Shown piece by piece: positions 56,596-64,000 of a stretch of DNA of 64,000 nucleotides. The notes under the pieces were generated by a model. It was given only the letters and a program-made list of their open reading frames with translations. It did no database searches and had not been told where the DNA came from. Within the stretch, counting starts at the first letter, position 1. Every line of letters begins with the position of its first letter. The stretch lies in NCBI GenBank assembly GCA_910822395.1, contig OU365335.1:1798001-1862000 (forward strand), given 5' to 3'. Made by a program: the position numbers and the translations under genes. Source of the stretch: Pseudoclavibacter triregionum. Its GTDB lineage: Bacteria > Actinomycetota > Actinomycetes > Actinomycetales > Microbacteriaceae.

Positions 56596-57020
56596 CAGAT
56601 CGTCCCGGCGCCGAGGAAGATCGAGAAGCCCGCGAGGGCGCCGAGCACGAGGCCGATGATCGCCATCGCCATGCCGCCGCGGCCCTCGTTCGCCTTCACG
56701 ATGCCGACGATGCCGAAGATGACGGCGAGGAGGTCGGGGAGCGCGCCGAGGAAGATGCCGATGAAGAACGGGATCCACGTCGTGCAGAAGCCCCAGATGC
56801 CGAGGACGAGCGCCGAGACGGCCATCCCGTTGCCGCGCCGCGGCACGGCGACCGCGTAGGGGTTGGCGTAGCCGTAGGGGGAGCCGTAGGGGCCCGGGGC
56901 GTAGCCGCCGGACGCGAAGGGGTTCGCGCCGCCGTAAGGGGACTGCTGGCCGTAGGGCACGATCTCGCCGCCCGGCGGGGTGGCGGGGACGTTGCCGTAA
57001 GGGGGGTACTCGCCGGACAT
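56592..57020 (-). CDS. DUF4190 membrane protein with PYG-rich N-terminus
   Basis: 142 residues. The first 60 are a Pro/Tyr/Gly-rich tail (PYGQQSPYGG, PYGSPYGYANPY). Two transmembrane helices follow, in a DUF4190 domain: AVSALVLGIWGFCTTWIPFFIGIFLGALPDLLAVIFGIVGIVKA and GMAMAIIGLVLGALAGFSIF. Function of DUF4190 is unknown. AGGAGC SD upstream of the ATG. Its stop overlaps the start of the frameshifted gene (GTGA), so the two formed an operon. Confidence 0.85.
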   Translation of the reverse strand: MSGEYPPYGNVPATPPGGEIVPYGQQSPYGGANPFASGGYAPGPYGSPYGYANPYAVAVPRRGNGMAVSALVLGIWGFCTTWIPFFIGIFLGALPDLLAVIFGIVGIVKANEGRGGMAMAIIGLVLGALAGFSIFLGAGTIW

Positions 57021-57162
57021 CGCTGCTCCTGAGGTCGTGCGGGCGGGACTCGCCGGCGCGCGCCTGCTGAGCCGCGCTCGCCTCCCGGAAGCCTAAGGCG
57101 GGAACGCGCCCCGCGGATCCGCTCCGGGGCTACGATTTCCTCGTCGCGGGGTACCGCGGCGC

Positions 57163-57236
57163 GGGGCGGTAGCTCAGCCGGTCAGAGCAGTGGACTCATA
57201 ATCCATCGGTCACGGGTTCAAGTCCCGTCCGCCCCA
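57163..57236 (+). tRNA. tRNA with CAT anticodon (elongator Met or lysidine-modified Ile2)
   Basis: 74-nt cloverleaf: acceptor GGGGCGG/CCGCCCC, discriminator A (57236), D arm GCTCAGCCGGTCAGAGC, anticodon loop CTCATAA with CAT at 57197-57199, T arm ACGGG-TTCAAGT-CCCGT. CCA is not encoded (ACCC follows). Not the initiator, since the anticodon stem lacks the three G-C pairs. Met and Ile2 cannot be separated without comparing identity elements. Confidence 0.95.
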
Positions 57237-57260
57237 CCCATGACGTCGCGGCGGGATTGG

Positions 57261-58523
57261 TCACCGAGCGTCTACCCATGCCTGGATGTCGCGGACGACT
57301 CGCGCATGGTCGTGCTTCCGAGACGGTACCGGCAGCTGCAGGAAGCCATCGTCATGGATTTCCAACATCGGCAAGGGCTCCTCGCGGAGGCGGACGACAA
57401 GCGCGCCCGTGGCGAGGAGGTCGTTTGTCTTCTCGGTGTCGAGCTCGACTTTCGCGCCGTGCCAGTAGGAGCCGTCGTACTCGATGAGGAGCAGCCGTTT
57501 GCTTGGCAGTGTGACGGTGATGTCCGGGTACCAGGTGCCCTGCCGCTTGAATGCCGCGTCGCTAATCGGCTTCCCAGAGACGGCATTGCCGAAGAGGGCT
57601 TCGGCTGCCTTTGCGTACTCGAGTTCGACCCACGACTTGCCGCTTTGCCGGCACATCGGGCACTGGTTGTAACCCGTCGTGCGCTGGCCAATGGTGGCGT
57701 GCCAAAGGTGGCTGGGGTCGTCCGGACATTGCCACTCAGGCTTGTAGGGGGTGGTGCCAGTTGGGCGGACCTGCCAGGCGGTCTGGGGATTGCTCGCCGA
57801 CCACTCCGCGGCGACTTCGGGGAAGTGGTACGCGAGCGAGTCGAGGATGGTTCGGCACTCCGGGCATCGCCAGCGGGGCACCTTCTGGCGGTCATGAACA
57901 GTTTCCGCCCACTCATGGCCGCAGATGGGGTCTCGCCAGAGGACGAGTCGCTTCGAAGACGAGGTGATGGTGTCTGCAGTGACGTTGGACTTGCGGACGG
58001 TCGCGACGAACTGCTCGTGCAGCTCGCGCGAGAGGTTGCGGTCAAGCTCCCCGCGCCGACCTCCGAGCGCGCCGCTGCAGCCGCAGACATCGGGGAAATC
58101 GCCAGGTCGCTCCGGGGTCTGCCGACCGCAGTTCTGGCACCGGTAGAGGTACACGCCTCCGCCGAGGTCGGCGATGACCTCCCGGCCTCGGTCGACGGTG
58201 CCCACTGCGATCCTGCGTGGGCGAGAGACGCCTCCCATCGCCGCGGAGTCGATGTACCACTTCCGCCAGAAGCAGGCTCGGCACGTGGGTTCATGCCATT
58301 GATTGCGGTCGATCGTGTACTCGAGCTTGTAGTGGGCTTCGGCGCCGCAAGTGAGACACCTAGTGAGGCGGTAGACGCCCGGCTTCACGAAAGGCTCGAG
58401 CGGTTGGAGGCCCCCTTCCGCAAGGAGTTCGTCGATGTGGCGGTTGCACCACGCGCGGCGGGTGCGGGTGGGGAAAGCGGCGACCTCGTCGCAGCCATCG
58501 GCTGCGCACATCTTCGGTTCCAT
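57261..58523 (-). CDS. Multi-zinc-ribbon protein with C-terminal Vsr-like (PD-(D/E)XK fold) nuclease
   Basis: 420 residues, lower GC and different codon use from its neighbours. Five Cys clusters look like zinc ribbons: C6/C11/C26, C56-C59/C81-C84, C129-C132/C147-C149, C201/C220-C223 and C266/C288-C291; the last two have the DUF4379 pattern (F-P-E-VAAEW ... W-x-C-P ... H-x-W ... R-T-x-G-x-x-x-CPMC). The C-terminus (297-385) contains WYPDITVTLPSKRLLLIEYDGSYWHG, matching the PDI...DGxxWHG core of Vsr/DUF559-type endonucleases, with candidate metal ligands D334, E348 and D350. AGGAGG precedes the ATG at 58523. It ends 24 nt from the tRNA. Likely acquired and possibly defence-related (inference). 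The equally long open frame on the plus strand is a shadow. Confidence 0.85.
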   Translation of the reverse strand: MEPKMCAADGCDEVAAFPTRTRRAWCNRHIDELLAEGGLQPLEPFVKPGVYRLTRCLTCGAEAHYKLEYTIDRNQWHEPTCRACFWRKWYIDSAAMGGVSRPRRIAVGTVDRGREVIADLGGGVYLYRCQNCGRQTPERPGDFPDVCGCSGALGGRRGELDRNLSRELHEQFVATVRKSNVTADTITSSSKRLVLWRDPICGHEWAETVHDRQKVPRWRCPECRTILDSLAYHFPEVAAEWSASNPQTAWQVRPTGTTPYKPEWQCPDDPSHLWHATIGQRTTGYNQCPMCRQSGKSWVELEYAKAAEALFGNAVSGKPISDAAFKRQGTWYPDITVTLPSKRLLLIEYDGSYWHGAKVELDTEKTNDLLATGALVVRLREEPLPMLEIHDDGFLQLPVPSRKHDHARVVRDIQAWVDAR

Positions 58524-58607
58524 CGGCCTCCTAGCTCGCAATCTTCGTGAGCGTAGCTCGCCACCCAGCACGGCGCGACGTACGGGGCAGCGTCGGGGCG
58601 CCGGCAG

Positions 58608-59048
58608 CTAGCGGTTGAAGTCGTCCGTGATCGTGATCTCGCCGGGCTCGTCGAAGCGGAGGGCGTCGCTGCACTCGAGCGTGACCTGCACGCGCTCGGA
58701 GGAGAGCGTCGGCGTCGCCGCGCCCGCCGGGAGACGGCACTCGAGCGTCGTGCCGTCGTCGTAGACGACCGTGGCCGCGGGGGAGAAGGGCGCGCCGTCC
58801 GCCTTCGTGACGATCGCGGTGAGGGCGAGCGTCTTCGCGCCTTCGGCGTTCGTGTCGGAGATCGCGTTCGCGTCGATCGAGTACGCGGCCGAGTGGGTGG
58901 CGTCGGTGACTGTGAGGCCGGTCTGCATGGTGGGCCCCGTCGTGGCGTCGGCGTCGCCGCCGTCCTTCGTCGAGCAGCCCGCGAGCGAGAGGGCGGCGAG
59001 GACGGCGAGCGAGGCGGCGAGGCCGCGGCGGCGGTGGAGCGTCGGCAT
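58608..59048 (-). CDS. Small secreted lipoprotein, function unknown
   Basis: 146 residues. The signal peptide HRRRGLAASLAVLAALSLAGC has a lipobox LAGC, so it is predicted to be lipid-anchored at Cys25 or so. The mature part is Thr/Asp-rich, ends in EITITDDFNR, and has two further cysteines (LECRL, LECSD) likely to form a disulfide; beta-rich with no recognised domain. TACCCT on the reverse strand (59055-59060) ends 6 nt before the ATG: leaderless. Lies between the nuclease and a small membrane protein. Confidence 0.8.
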   Translation of the reverse strand: MPTLHRRRGLAASLAVLAALSLAGCSTKDGGDADATTGPTMQTGLTVTDATHSAAYSIDANAISDTNAEGAKTLALTAIVTKADGAPFSPAATVVYDDGTTLECRLPAGAATPTLSSERVQVTLECSDALRFDEPGEITITDDFNR

Positions 59049-59184
59049 ACCGGCAGGGTAGGCGGGCGGGCGGATGCCGCGCGCGAGGCGCACCGCGAGG
59101 GCGCGCGGCCGGCGGCCGGGACGCTCGGCGCGGGCGGTTCTCCGGGCGTCGCGATCCTGCCGCCATCGCCACGGAGAGGACGCT

Positions 59185-59577
59185 ATGCACGAGCTCGGAC
59201 ACGCCGGCGCGCAGCAGCCCATCGACATCGGCCCGATCCGCGTGGCCGGAGACTGGATCACGGGCCCGCAGGGGCAGATCCCCGCCGCCGGCTCGCGGAT
59301 CTCCATCTCGAACCAGACCATGACGCGCGAGGCGATCCCCACCTGGGCCATCGTGTGCGCCATCGTGGGCTTCTTCGTGCTCACGGTCTTCTCGCTCCTC
59401 TTCCTCCTCGCGAAGGAGCAGCGTGTCGAGGGCGTCATCCTCGTCCGCGCGCAGGCGGCCGACGGCCGGATGCTCGAGGGCGGGGTCCCCGTCACGCAGC
59501 AGAACTTCGGCTGGGCTTGGAATGACCTCAGCTCGCGCGCGCACGCCGCGAATACGATGCTCGCGACCCGCGGCTAG
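59185..59577 (+). CDS. Small single-TM protein, function unknown
   Basis: 130 residues. A hydrophilic N-terminus with GPIRVAGDWITGPQGQIPAAG, one transmembrane helix (IVCAIVGFFVLTVFSLLFLLA, about residues 56-77), and a C-terminal extracellular or cytosolic part of about 50 residues with VEGVILVRAQAADGRM. GGAGAGG upstream of the ATG acts as SD. Related small proteins with a similar TM-then-beta pattern are common and unnamed in Microbacteriaceae (recollection). No function can be assigned. Confidence 0.7.
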   Translation: MHELGHAGAQQPIDIGPIRVAGDWITGPQGQIPAAGSRISISNQTMTREAIPTWAIVCAIVGFFVLTVFSLLFLLAKEQRVEGVILVRAQAADGRMLEGGVPVTQQNFGWAWNDLSSRAHAANTMLATRG

Positions 59578-59709
59578 CTGGCGGACCCGCCGATCGCCTC
59601 GCCCGGCGTCGCCCGCGCTCCGGGCATCCGGCACGCCGTCTCCGCGGCGCGCCGAGCCCGTCGGCGGACGTTCACGGTCGCGTCGCCCTGAGTCGATACG
59701 GTGGGCACC

Positions 59710-62262
59710 GTGAAGGCCTACGACTCGCTCACCATCGCCGCCGTCCTCCCCGACTCCCTCGCGCCGCTCCGCACGCTCGCCAAGAACCTCCGCTGGTCCT
59801 GGCGCGCCGAGGCGGAGCGGCTCTTCGAGTCGATCGATCCGGAGCTCTGGGAGTCGACGGGCCGCAACCCGATCGTCCTCCTCCAGCGCCTTCCCGCCTC
59901 GCGCATCGCGGAGCTCGAGAGGGACGAGGACTTCCTCCACCGCATGCAGACCGAGCTCGACGACCTCGACGCCTACATGAACGGCGACCGCTGGTTCGAG
60001 AAGGCCGCGCGCGAGCAGGGCGACGGCGACACGGCGATCGCCTACTTCTCGATGGAGTTCGGCATCACGCAGTCGCTCCCGGTGTACTCGGGCGGACTCG
60101 GCGTCCTCGCCGGCGACCACATGAAGTCGGCCTCCGACCTCGGCGTGCCGATCGTCGGCATCGGCCTCCTCTACACCTACGGCTACTTCTCGCAGACGCT
60201 CTCTCGCGAGGGATGGCAGCAGGAGAACTACACCGTCCACCCGCCCTCAGAGCTCCCGGTCGACGCCGTCGTCGACGCGGAGGGGAACCACGTCAAGGTC
60301 GAGGTCGGCTTCCCCGAGGGCCGCACCGTCAAGGTCGCCCTCTACAAGGCGCAGGTCGGCCGCGTTCCGCTGCTGCTCCTCGACACGAACCTCCCTGAGA
60401 ACCCCGAGGACTTCCGCGCCATCACCGACCGCCTCTACGGCGGCGACATCGAGCACCGCATCAAGCAGGAGCTCATCCTCGGCGTCGGCGGCGTCCGCGC
60501 CGTCCAGGCCTTCTGCAAGGTGAAGGGCTGGCGCGAGCCGAACGTCTTCCACATGAACGAGGGCCACGCGGGCTTCTCGGGCGTCGAGCGCATCGGCCAG
60601 ATCATGGCGAAGGGCGAGGGCTTCGAGACCGCCCTCGCGGCCGTCCGCGCCTCGACGCTCTTCACCACCCACACGCCCGTGCCCGCCGGCATCGACCGCT
60701 TCGACGTCCACCTCGCGCACCGCTACCTCGCGGCCGACGCGAGCGGCACCTCGACGCTCGTCGAGCACGTCCCCGTCGAGCGCGTGATCGCCCTCGGCGC
60801 CGAGGACGACCCGAGCCGCTTCAACATGGCGCACCTCGGCCTGCGCCTCGCGCAGTACGCGAACGGCGTCGCGAAGCTCCACGGCAAGGTCTCGCGCGAG
60901 ATGTTCCGCGACCTCTACCCGAACTTCGACGTCGACGAGGTGCCGATCACCTCGATCACGAACGGCGTGCACATCCCGACGTGGACCCGCGGCCCGATGA
61001 AGTCGATCATCCTCGCGATGGCCGGCCAGCGGAACGTCGCCACCGCGAACCACTGGCGCGAGACGAACGCCGTCGGCCTCGAGGAGCTCTGGCGCGTCCG
61101 CAACGAGCTGCGCCGCGACCTCGTCGAGCTCGCCCGCAAGGCCGTCCACGACTCGTGGGTCGCCCGCGGCGCCCAGCCGGTCGAGCTGCGCTGGACGCGC
61201 AACGTCCTCGACCCGGACACGCTCACGATCGGCTTCGCCCGGCGCGTCTCGACGTACAAGCGACTCACGCTCATGCTCCAGGACCCGCAGCGCCTCGCGG
61301 CGATCCTCCGCAGCGAGGACCGCCCCGTCCAGTTCGTCATCGCGGGCAAGGCGCACCCGGCCGACATGGGCGGCAAGCAGCTCCTCCAGGAGCTCGTGCG
61401 CTTCGCCGACGACGCGGGCGTCCGCGACAAGATCGTCTTCCTGCCCGACTACAACGTCACGATGGCCTCGGTGCTCTGCGCCGGCTCCGACGTGTGGCTC
61501 AACAACCCCGTCCGCCCGCAGGAGGCCTCGGGCACGTCGGGCATGAAGGCCGTCTTCAACGGCGCACTCACCTTCTCGATCTCCGACGGATGGTGGGACG
61601 AGATGCGCGACGACCAGGTCGGCTGGACGATCCCGGACGCCGTCCACCCGGACCCGCACGTGCGCGACCAGCTCGAGTCGAACGCCCTCTACGACATTCT
61701 CGAGCACGAGATCGCGCCGAAGTTCTACGACCGCGACGAGCGGGGTCTGCCGATGAAGTGGATCGAGATGGTCCGCGACTCGATCGCGATCGTCGGCCCG
61801 AAGGTCGCCGCCGAGCGCATGGTGCGCGACTACGTCACCGAGCTCTACCTGCCGGCGGGCCGCACGAGCCGCCTCGTCACCGAGCGCGAGGGCGCCGCGC
61901 GCGAGTTCGCCGAGTGGCAGCAGCACGTCGTCCGCGCCTGGCCGGGCGTGCAGGTGAGCGAGGTGGCGAACGAGTCGACCGATGCGATCGCCGGCGGCGA
62001 GGTCTCGATCTCGGCCAGCGTGACGCTCGGCGAGCTCGGCCCGGAGGACGTCGAGGTGCAGGCGCTCCTCGGCGAGAAGGACGCGAACGGCGAGCTCGTG
62101 AGCCCGGAGCCGATCGTCATGGCGCTGGGGGAGGACGGCCGCTACCGCGCGAACATCCACGTCGACCGCCCCGCGACCCTCGGCTACACGGTGCGCGTCG
62201 TGCCGAAGCACGAGCTGCTCCGCTCGCCGGCCCAGCTCGGCCTCGTGCGGACGCCCCACTGA
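59710..62262 (+). CDS. glgP: Alpha-glucan phosphorylase
   Basis: 850-residue PLP enzyme that releases glucose-1-phosphate from glycogen or other alpha-1,4-glucans; the short-N-terminus form typical of actinobacteria (TIGR02094-like). Features are YFSMEFGITQSLPVYSGGLGVLAGDH, NEGHAGF, and the PLP-lysine region RPQEASGTSGMKAVFNGAL. A C-terminal beta domain of about 100 residues is present. GTG at 59710 is chosen over GTG 59701 because TACGGT (59697-59702) would end 7 nt before it, consistent with a leaderless start, and homologues begin near VKAYDSLTIAAVLP. A clear terminator follows. Confidence 0.93.
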   Translation: MKAYDSLTIAAVLPDSLAPLRTLAKNLRWSWRAEAERLFESIDPELWESTGRNPIVLLQRLPASRIAELERDEDFLHRMQTELDDLDAYMNGDRWFEKAAREQGDGDTAIAYFSMEFGITQSLPVYSGGLGVLAGDHMKSASDLGVPIVGIGLLYTYGYFSQTLSREGWQQENYTVHPPSELPVDAVVDAEGNHVKVEVGFPEGRTVKVALYKAQVGRVPLLLLDTNLPENPEDFRAITDRLYGGDIEHRIKQELILGVGGVRAVQAFCKVKGWREPNVFHMNEGHAGFSGVERIGQIMAKGEGFETALAAVRASTLFTTHTPVPAGIDRFDVHLAHRYLAADASGTSTLVEHVPVERVIALGAEDDPSRFNMAHLGLRLAQYANGVAKLHGKVSREMFRDLYPNFDVDEVPITSITNGVHIPTWTRGPMKSIILAMAGQRNVATANHWRETNAVGLEELWRVRNELRRDLVELARKAVHDSWVARGAQPVELRWTRNVLDPDTLTIGFARRVSTYKRLTLMLQDPQRLAAILRSEDRPVQFVIAGKAHPADMGGKQLLQELVRFADDAGVRDKIVFLPDYNVTMASVLCAGSDVWLNNPVRPQEASGTSGMKAVFNGALTFSISDGWWDEMRDDQVGWTIPDAVHPDPHVRDQLESNALYDILEHEIAPKFYDRDERGLPMKWIEMVRDSIAIVGPKVAAERMVRDYVTELYLPAGRTSRLVTEREGAAREFAEWQQHVVRAWPGVQVSEVANESTDAIAGGEVSISASVTLGELGPEDVEVQALLGEKDANGELVSPEPIVMALGEDGRYRANIHVDRPATLGYTVRVVPKHELLRSPAQLGLVRTPH

Positions 62263-62315
62263 TCCGCCAGATGGCATCCGCGCGCGACGATCCCTCGTCG
62301 CCCGGATGCCGGGTG

Positions 62316-62347
62316 AAGGGCGCGGCTCCTCCCGGGGCCGCGCCCTT
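62316..62347 (+). terminator. Terminator of glgP
   Basis: AAGGGCGCGGC (62316-62326) pairs perfectly with GCCGCGCCCTT (62337-62347), 10-nt loop. It occupies the first part of the 324-nt gap before the DUF3145 gene. Confidence 0.65.
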
Positions 62348-62445
62348 CGGCGTCTTCGGCCGTTGCGGGCGGCCTCTGCGCCGCCTCTCCCAGAGGATTC
62401 CCAGGGGTGCGACGCCGAAACCCGCGCGAACACGCCGATCCCGGT

Positions 62446-62486
62446 GAATCACAGGGTTGTGATTCGCCAGTAGCCTCGTGCATAAT
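62446..62486 (+). promoter_or_regulatory. Promoter with palindromic operator upstream of the DUF3145 gene
   Basis: -35 TTGTGA (62457-62462) and -10 CATAAT (62481-62486) with an 18-nt spacer, the best -35/-10 pair in the window. GAATCACA (62446-62453) and TGTGATTC (62458-62465) form a perfect 8-bp inverted repeat around GGGT and cover the -35. A leader of about 95 nt would follow; a short in-frame ATG at 62503 lies inside it. Confidence 0.7.
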
Positions 62487-62586
62487 TCCGGTGTAGGCAG
62501 CCATGCCGAACGTTCTGAATACGAGTGCCGAGGTGCTCCGTTCCACCGGTCGTTGGGGAAGACGAACCACTGGAATGGAGGAGAAC

Positions 62587-63090
62587 ATGTCGGCACACAC
62601 CGCCCGAGGAGTGCTCTACGTGCACTCCTCTCCCAAGGCGCTCTGCTCCCACGTCGAGTGGGGAGTGGGGCGCGCGCTCGGCGAGCCCGCGCAGCTGCCC
62701 TGGATCGACCAGCCGATCATGCCCGGCGCGAAGCGCGCGGAGTACGAGTGGACCGGCCCGGCCGGCTCCGCCGCGGCGATCGCGTCCGATCTGCGCGGAT
62801 GGATGCATCTCCGCTTCGAGGTCACCGAAGAGGCCACGCCCGGCCGCGACGGTGGCCGCTGGATGCACACGCCCGAGCTCGGCATCTTCTACACGCAGAC
62901 CGACTCGGCCGGGAACGCCGTGATCCCCGAGGACCGCCTCCGCTACGCCATGGAGGTGGCCGGCGGCAACGCGGCGGAGCTCCACCGCGAGCTGCGCCTC
63001 GCCCTCGGCCAGGCCTGGGACGACGAGCTCGAGCCGTTCCGCACGGCGGGCGACGACAGCCCGGTCGTGTGGATGCACCGGGTGGGCTAG
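62587..63090 (+). CDS. DUF3145 domain protein
   Basis: 167-residue protein of an actinobacterial family of unknown function. Recognised by the start SAHTARGVLYVHSSPKALCSHVEWGVGRALG and the WMHLRFEVTEEATPGRDGGRWMHTPELGIFYTQTD core. No membrane segment or signal peptide. The ATG at 62587 has GGAGGA (62578-62583) at correct spacing and matches family starts; an in-frame ATG at 62503 is considered part of the leader. It has its own strong promoter and a palindromic operator candidate. Followed by a hairpin. Confidence 0.9.
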   Translation: MSAHTARGVLYVHSSPKALCSHVEWGVGRALGEPAQLPWIDQPIMPGAKRAEYEWTGPAGSAAAIASDLRGWMHLRFEVTEEATPGRDGGRWMHTPELGIFYTQTDSAGNAVIPEDRLRYAMEVAGGNAAELHRELRLALGQAWDDELEPFRTAGDDSPVVWMHRVG

Positions 63091-63135
63091 ACCCGCTTCA
63101 TCGACTTCGGCGCCTTCGCGCCGCGAGGGATCCGC

Positions 63136-63167
63136 CGAGGGGCGCTCTGGAATCAGGGCGCCCCTCG
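63136..63167 (+). terminator. Terminator-like hairpin after the DUF3145 gene
   Basis: CGAGGGGCGC (63136-63145) and GCGCCCCTCG (63158-63167) form a perfect 10-bp stem with a 12-nt loop, 46 nt after the stop. Confidence 0.55.
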
Positions 63168-63283
63168 AGCCGTCTCCGGGCTGACGCAGCCAGGCACGAG
63201 CCTCCGATCTCGGAATGTCCGTGGTGCCGCGCATCATGGAGTCGACCCCGGATCCGGGCCCCTCCTCGCCGGAAGGTGCCGCC

Positions 63284-64000
63284 ATGGCCGCTCCCGATTT
63301 CCCCAAGCCGACCGCCTCGATTCGTCGCGACTCTGCCCAGCTCGACCGCGCCGTCGGCGCCGTCCTCGCCTCCGCCTGCGCCGACGCGCGCGGATCGCAG
63401 TACGAGTTCGGCCCCCAGCTGCCCGACTCCCAGGCCGTCGAGTTCGGCGTCGGCCACTTCGGCCACGCCCGAGGCGAGTGGACCGACGACACCTCGATGG
63501 CGATCCCGATCCTCCGGCAGCTCGCCGAGGGCGCCTCGCCGCTCGACGCCGAGTCGCTCGGACACATCGTCGGGGCCTGGGACGACTGGTCGCACACCTC
63601 GCGCGACGTCGGCATCCAGACGGCGACGGTGTTGCGCTGCCTCGACGGGATGTACACCGAGGAGGCGGCGCGCGCCTGTGCGCAGCGCGAGCACGAGCGC
63701 AGCGGGCGCTCCGCGGGCAACGGATCCCTCATGCGCACGGGGCCGCTCGCCCTCGGCTTCCTCGCGCCCGGCCGAGAGCCGGCCCTCGTCGAGGCCGCGG
63801 GCCGGGTCGCGCAGCTCACGCACTGGGAGGACGACAACCTTGACGCGTGCGCGATCTGGTGCCTGGCCATCCGCCACGCCATCCTCACGGGCGAGCTCGA
63901 CGTGCGCGGACAGCTCGCGTGGATCCCCGAGCCGCGCCGCGAGCGCTGGGCGGGCTTCATCGACGAGGCCCTCGCGCCGGGTCGGCATCCGCGTCACTTC
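63284..64000 (+). CDS. ADP-ribosylglycohydrolase family protein, 3' end cut by window
   Basis: 239 codons are visible before the window ends. The enzyme family removes ADP-ribose from proteins or small molecules using two Mg2+ ions. Seen: AVGAVLASACADARGSQYEFG at the N-terminus (the usual GD of G-x-x-x-GD-x-x-G reads AD), the metal motif EWTDDTSMAI, GNGSLMRTGPLAL and THWEDDNLDACAIW. The second metal motif expected near the C-terminus is outside the window. ATG 63284 follows GGAAGG. No toxin-type ADP-ribosyltransferase gene is adjacent in the visible part. Confidence 0.85.
   Translation, partial: MAAPDFPKPTASIRRDSAQLDRAVGAVLASACADARGSQYEFGPQLPDSQAVEFGVGHFGHARGEWTDDTSMAIPILRQLAEGASPLDAESLGHIVGAWDDWSHTSRDVGIQTATVLRCLDGMYTEEAARACAQREHERSGRSAGNGSLMRTGPLALGFLAPGREPALVEAAGRVAQLTHWEDDNLDACAIWCLAIRHAILTGELDVRGQLAWIPEPRRERWAGFIDEALAPGRHPRHF

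Noticed and set aside
57240-58550. 436-codon open frame on the plus strand starting right after the tRNA
   Set aside because: Fully antisense to the zinc-ribbon nuclease gene. It lacks ordered Cys or catalytic motifs and an SD, whereas the minus strand has paired CXXC motifs and a nuclease core.
57163-58607. Integrated element with att repeats at the tRNA
   Set aside because: I looked for a second copy of the tRNA 3' end beyond the nuclease gene and for an integrase; neither is visible, so an integrative element is not claimed.

Overview
The window is high-GC DNA (by eye above 70 %, with strong preference for G or C at the third codon position). Gene content and order are those of an actinobacterium, most probably a member of the Microbacteriaceae / Micrococcales. 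The supports are the rpsO-pnp-M16 peptidase-dapB-thyX block, the hemW-hrcA-dnaJ-rsmE-HIT-phoH-ybeY-CNNM-era block, long-form leuA, recO-uppS-glyS-dusB-dgt-dnaG, and DUF3145. Assignment to family is inference; no rRNA gene is present.

Layout. 1-7.7 kb: the end of a SNF2-type helicase, aspartate ammonia-lyase, a YtxH-like coiled-coil protein, two tandem PrsW-family membrane proteases and an FKBP-type isomerase. 7.8-17.9 kb: rpsO and pnp, separated by PPK2 and a PLP trans-sulfuration enzyme, then a PEBP protein, M16 peptidase, histidine phosphatase, TfoX-like and GNAT proteins, dapB and a small membrane protein. 17.9-32 kb: an epimerase, thyX, hemW, a DUF4870 protein, then a tightly overlapped operon from hrcA to era that ends with a NarL-type two-component system. 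32-45.4 kb: a degenerate ABC ATPase, leuA with a leucine-codon leader peptide, a TRIC-like channel, recO, uppS, glyS, a nitronate monooxygenase, dusB, dgt and dnaG. 45.5-55.9 kb: an orphan Opp-type ATPase, a 2-hydroxyacid dehydrogenase, tRNA-Asn, a META-like protein, peptide deformylase, a DMT transporter, a glycosyltransferase, a thiamine-binding-type protein, proB, a DtxR/IdeR-box-controlled siderophore-interacting protein and proA. 55.9-59.6 kb is the most accessory-looking part: a frameshifted membrane gene, a DUF4190 protein, a CAT-anticodon tRNA, a lower-GC multi-zinc-ribbon nuclease, a lipoprotein and a small membrane protein. 59.7-64 kb: glucan phosphorylase, DUF3145 and the start of an ADP-ribosylglycohydrolase.

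How the genes work together. Most of the window is housekeeping: RNA processing and ribosome assembly (pnp, rsmE, ybeY, era), protein folding and processing (hrcA, dnaJ, FKBP, def), DNA replication and repair (dnaG, recO, thyX, dgt), tRNA and translation (glyS, dusB, two tRNAs), and amino-acid synthesis (dapB, leuA, proA, proB). Many adjacent genes overlap by ATGA, GTGA or TTGA, which suggests translational coupling. About twenty genes have a TANNNT -10 hexamer ending 6-9 nt before the start codon and no usable Shine-Dalgarno sequence, so leaderless transcription appears common here.

Most noteworthy: (i) the zinc-ribbon / Vsr-like nuclease placed 24 nt from the 3' end of a tRNA gene; (ii) a leaderless 15-residue leader peptide with three consecutive Leu codons before leuA; (iii) an ABC-ATPase homologue that has lost every catalytic motif, next to a two-component system; (iv) two AT-richer intergenic palindromes; (v) a palindromic operator candidate over the -35 of the DUF3145 gene; (vi) four membrane proteins sharing Tyr/Gln/Gly/Pro-rich N-terminal tails.
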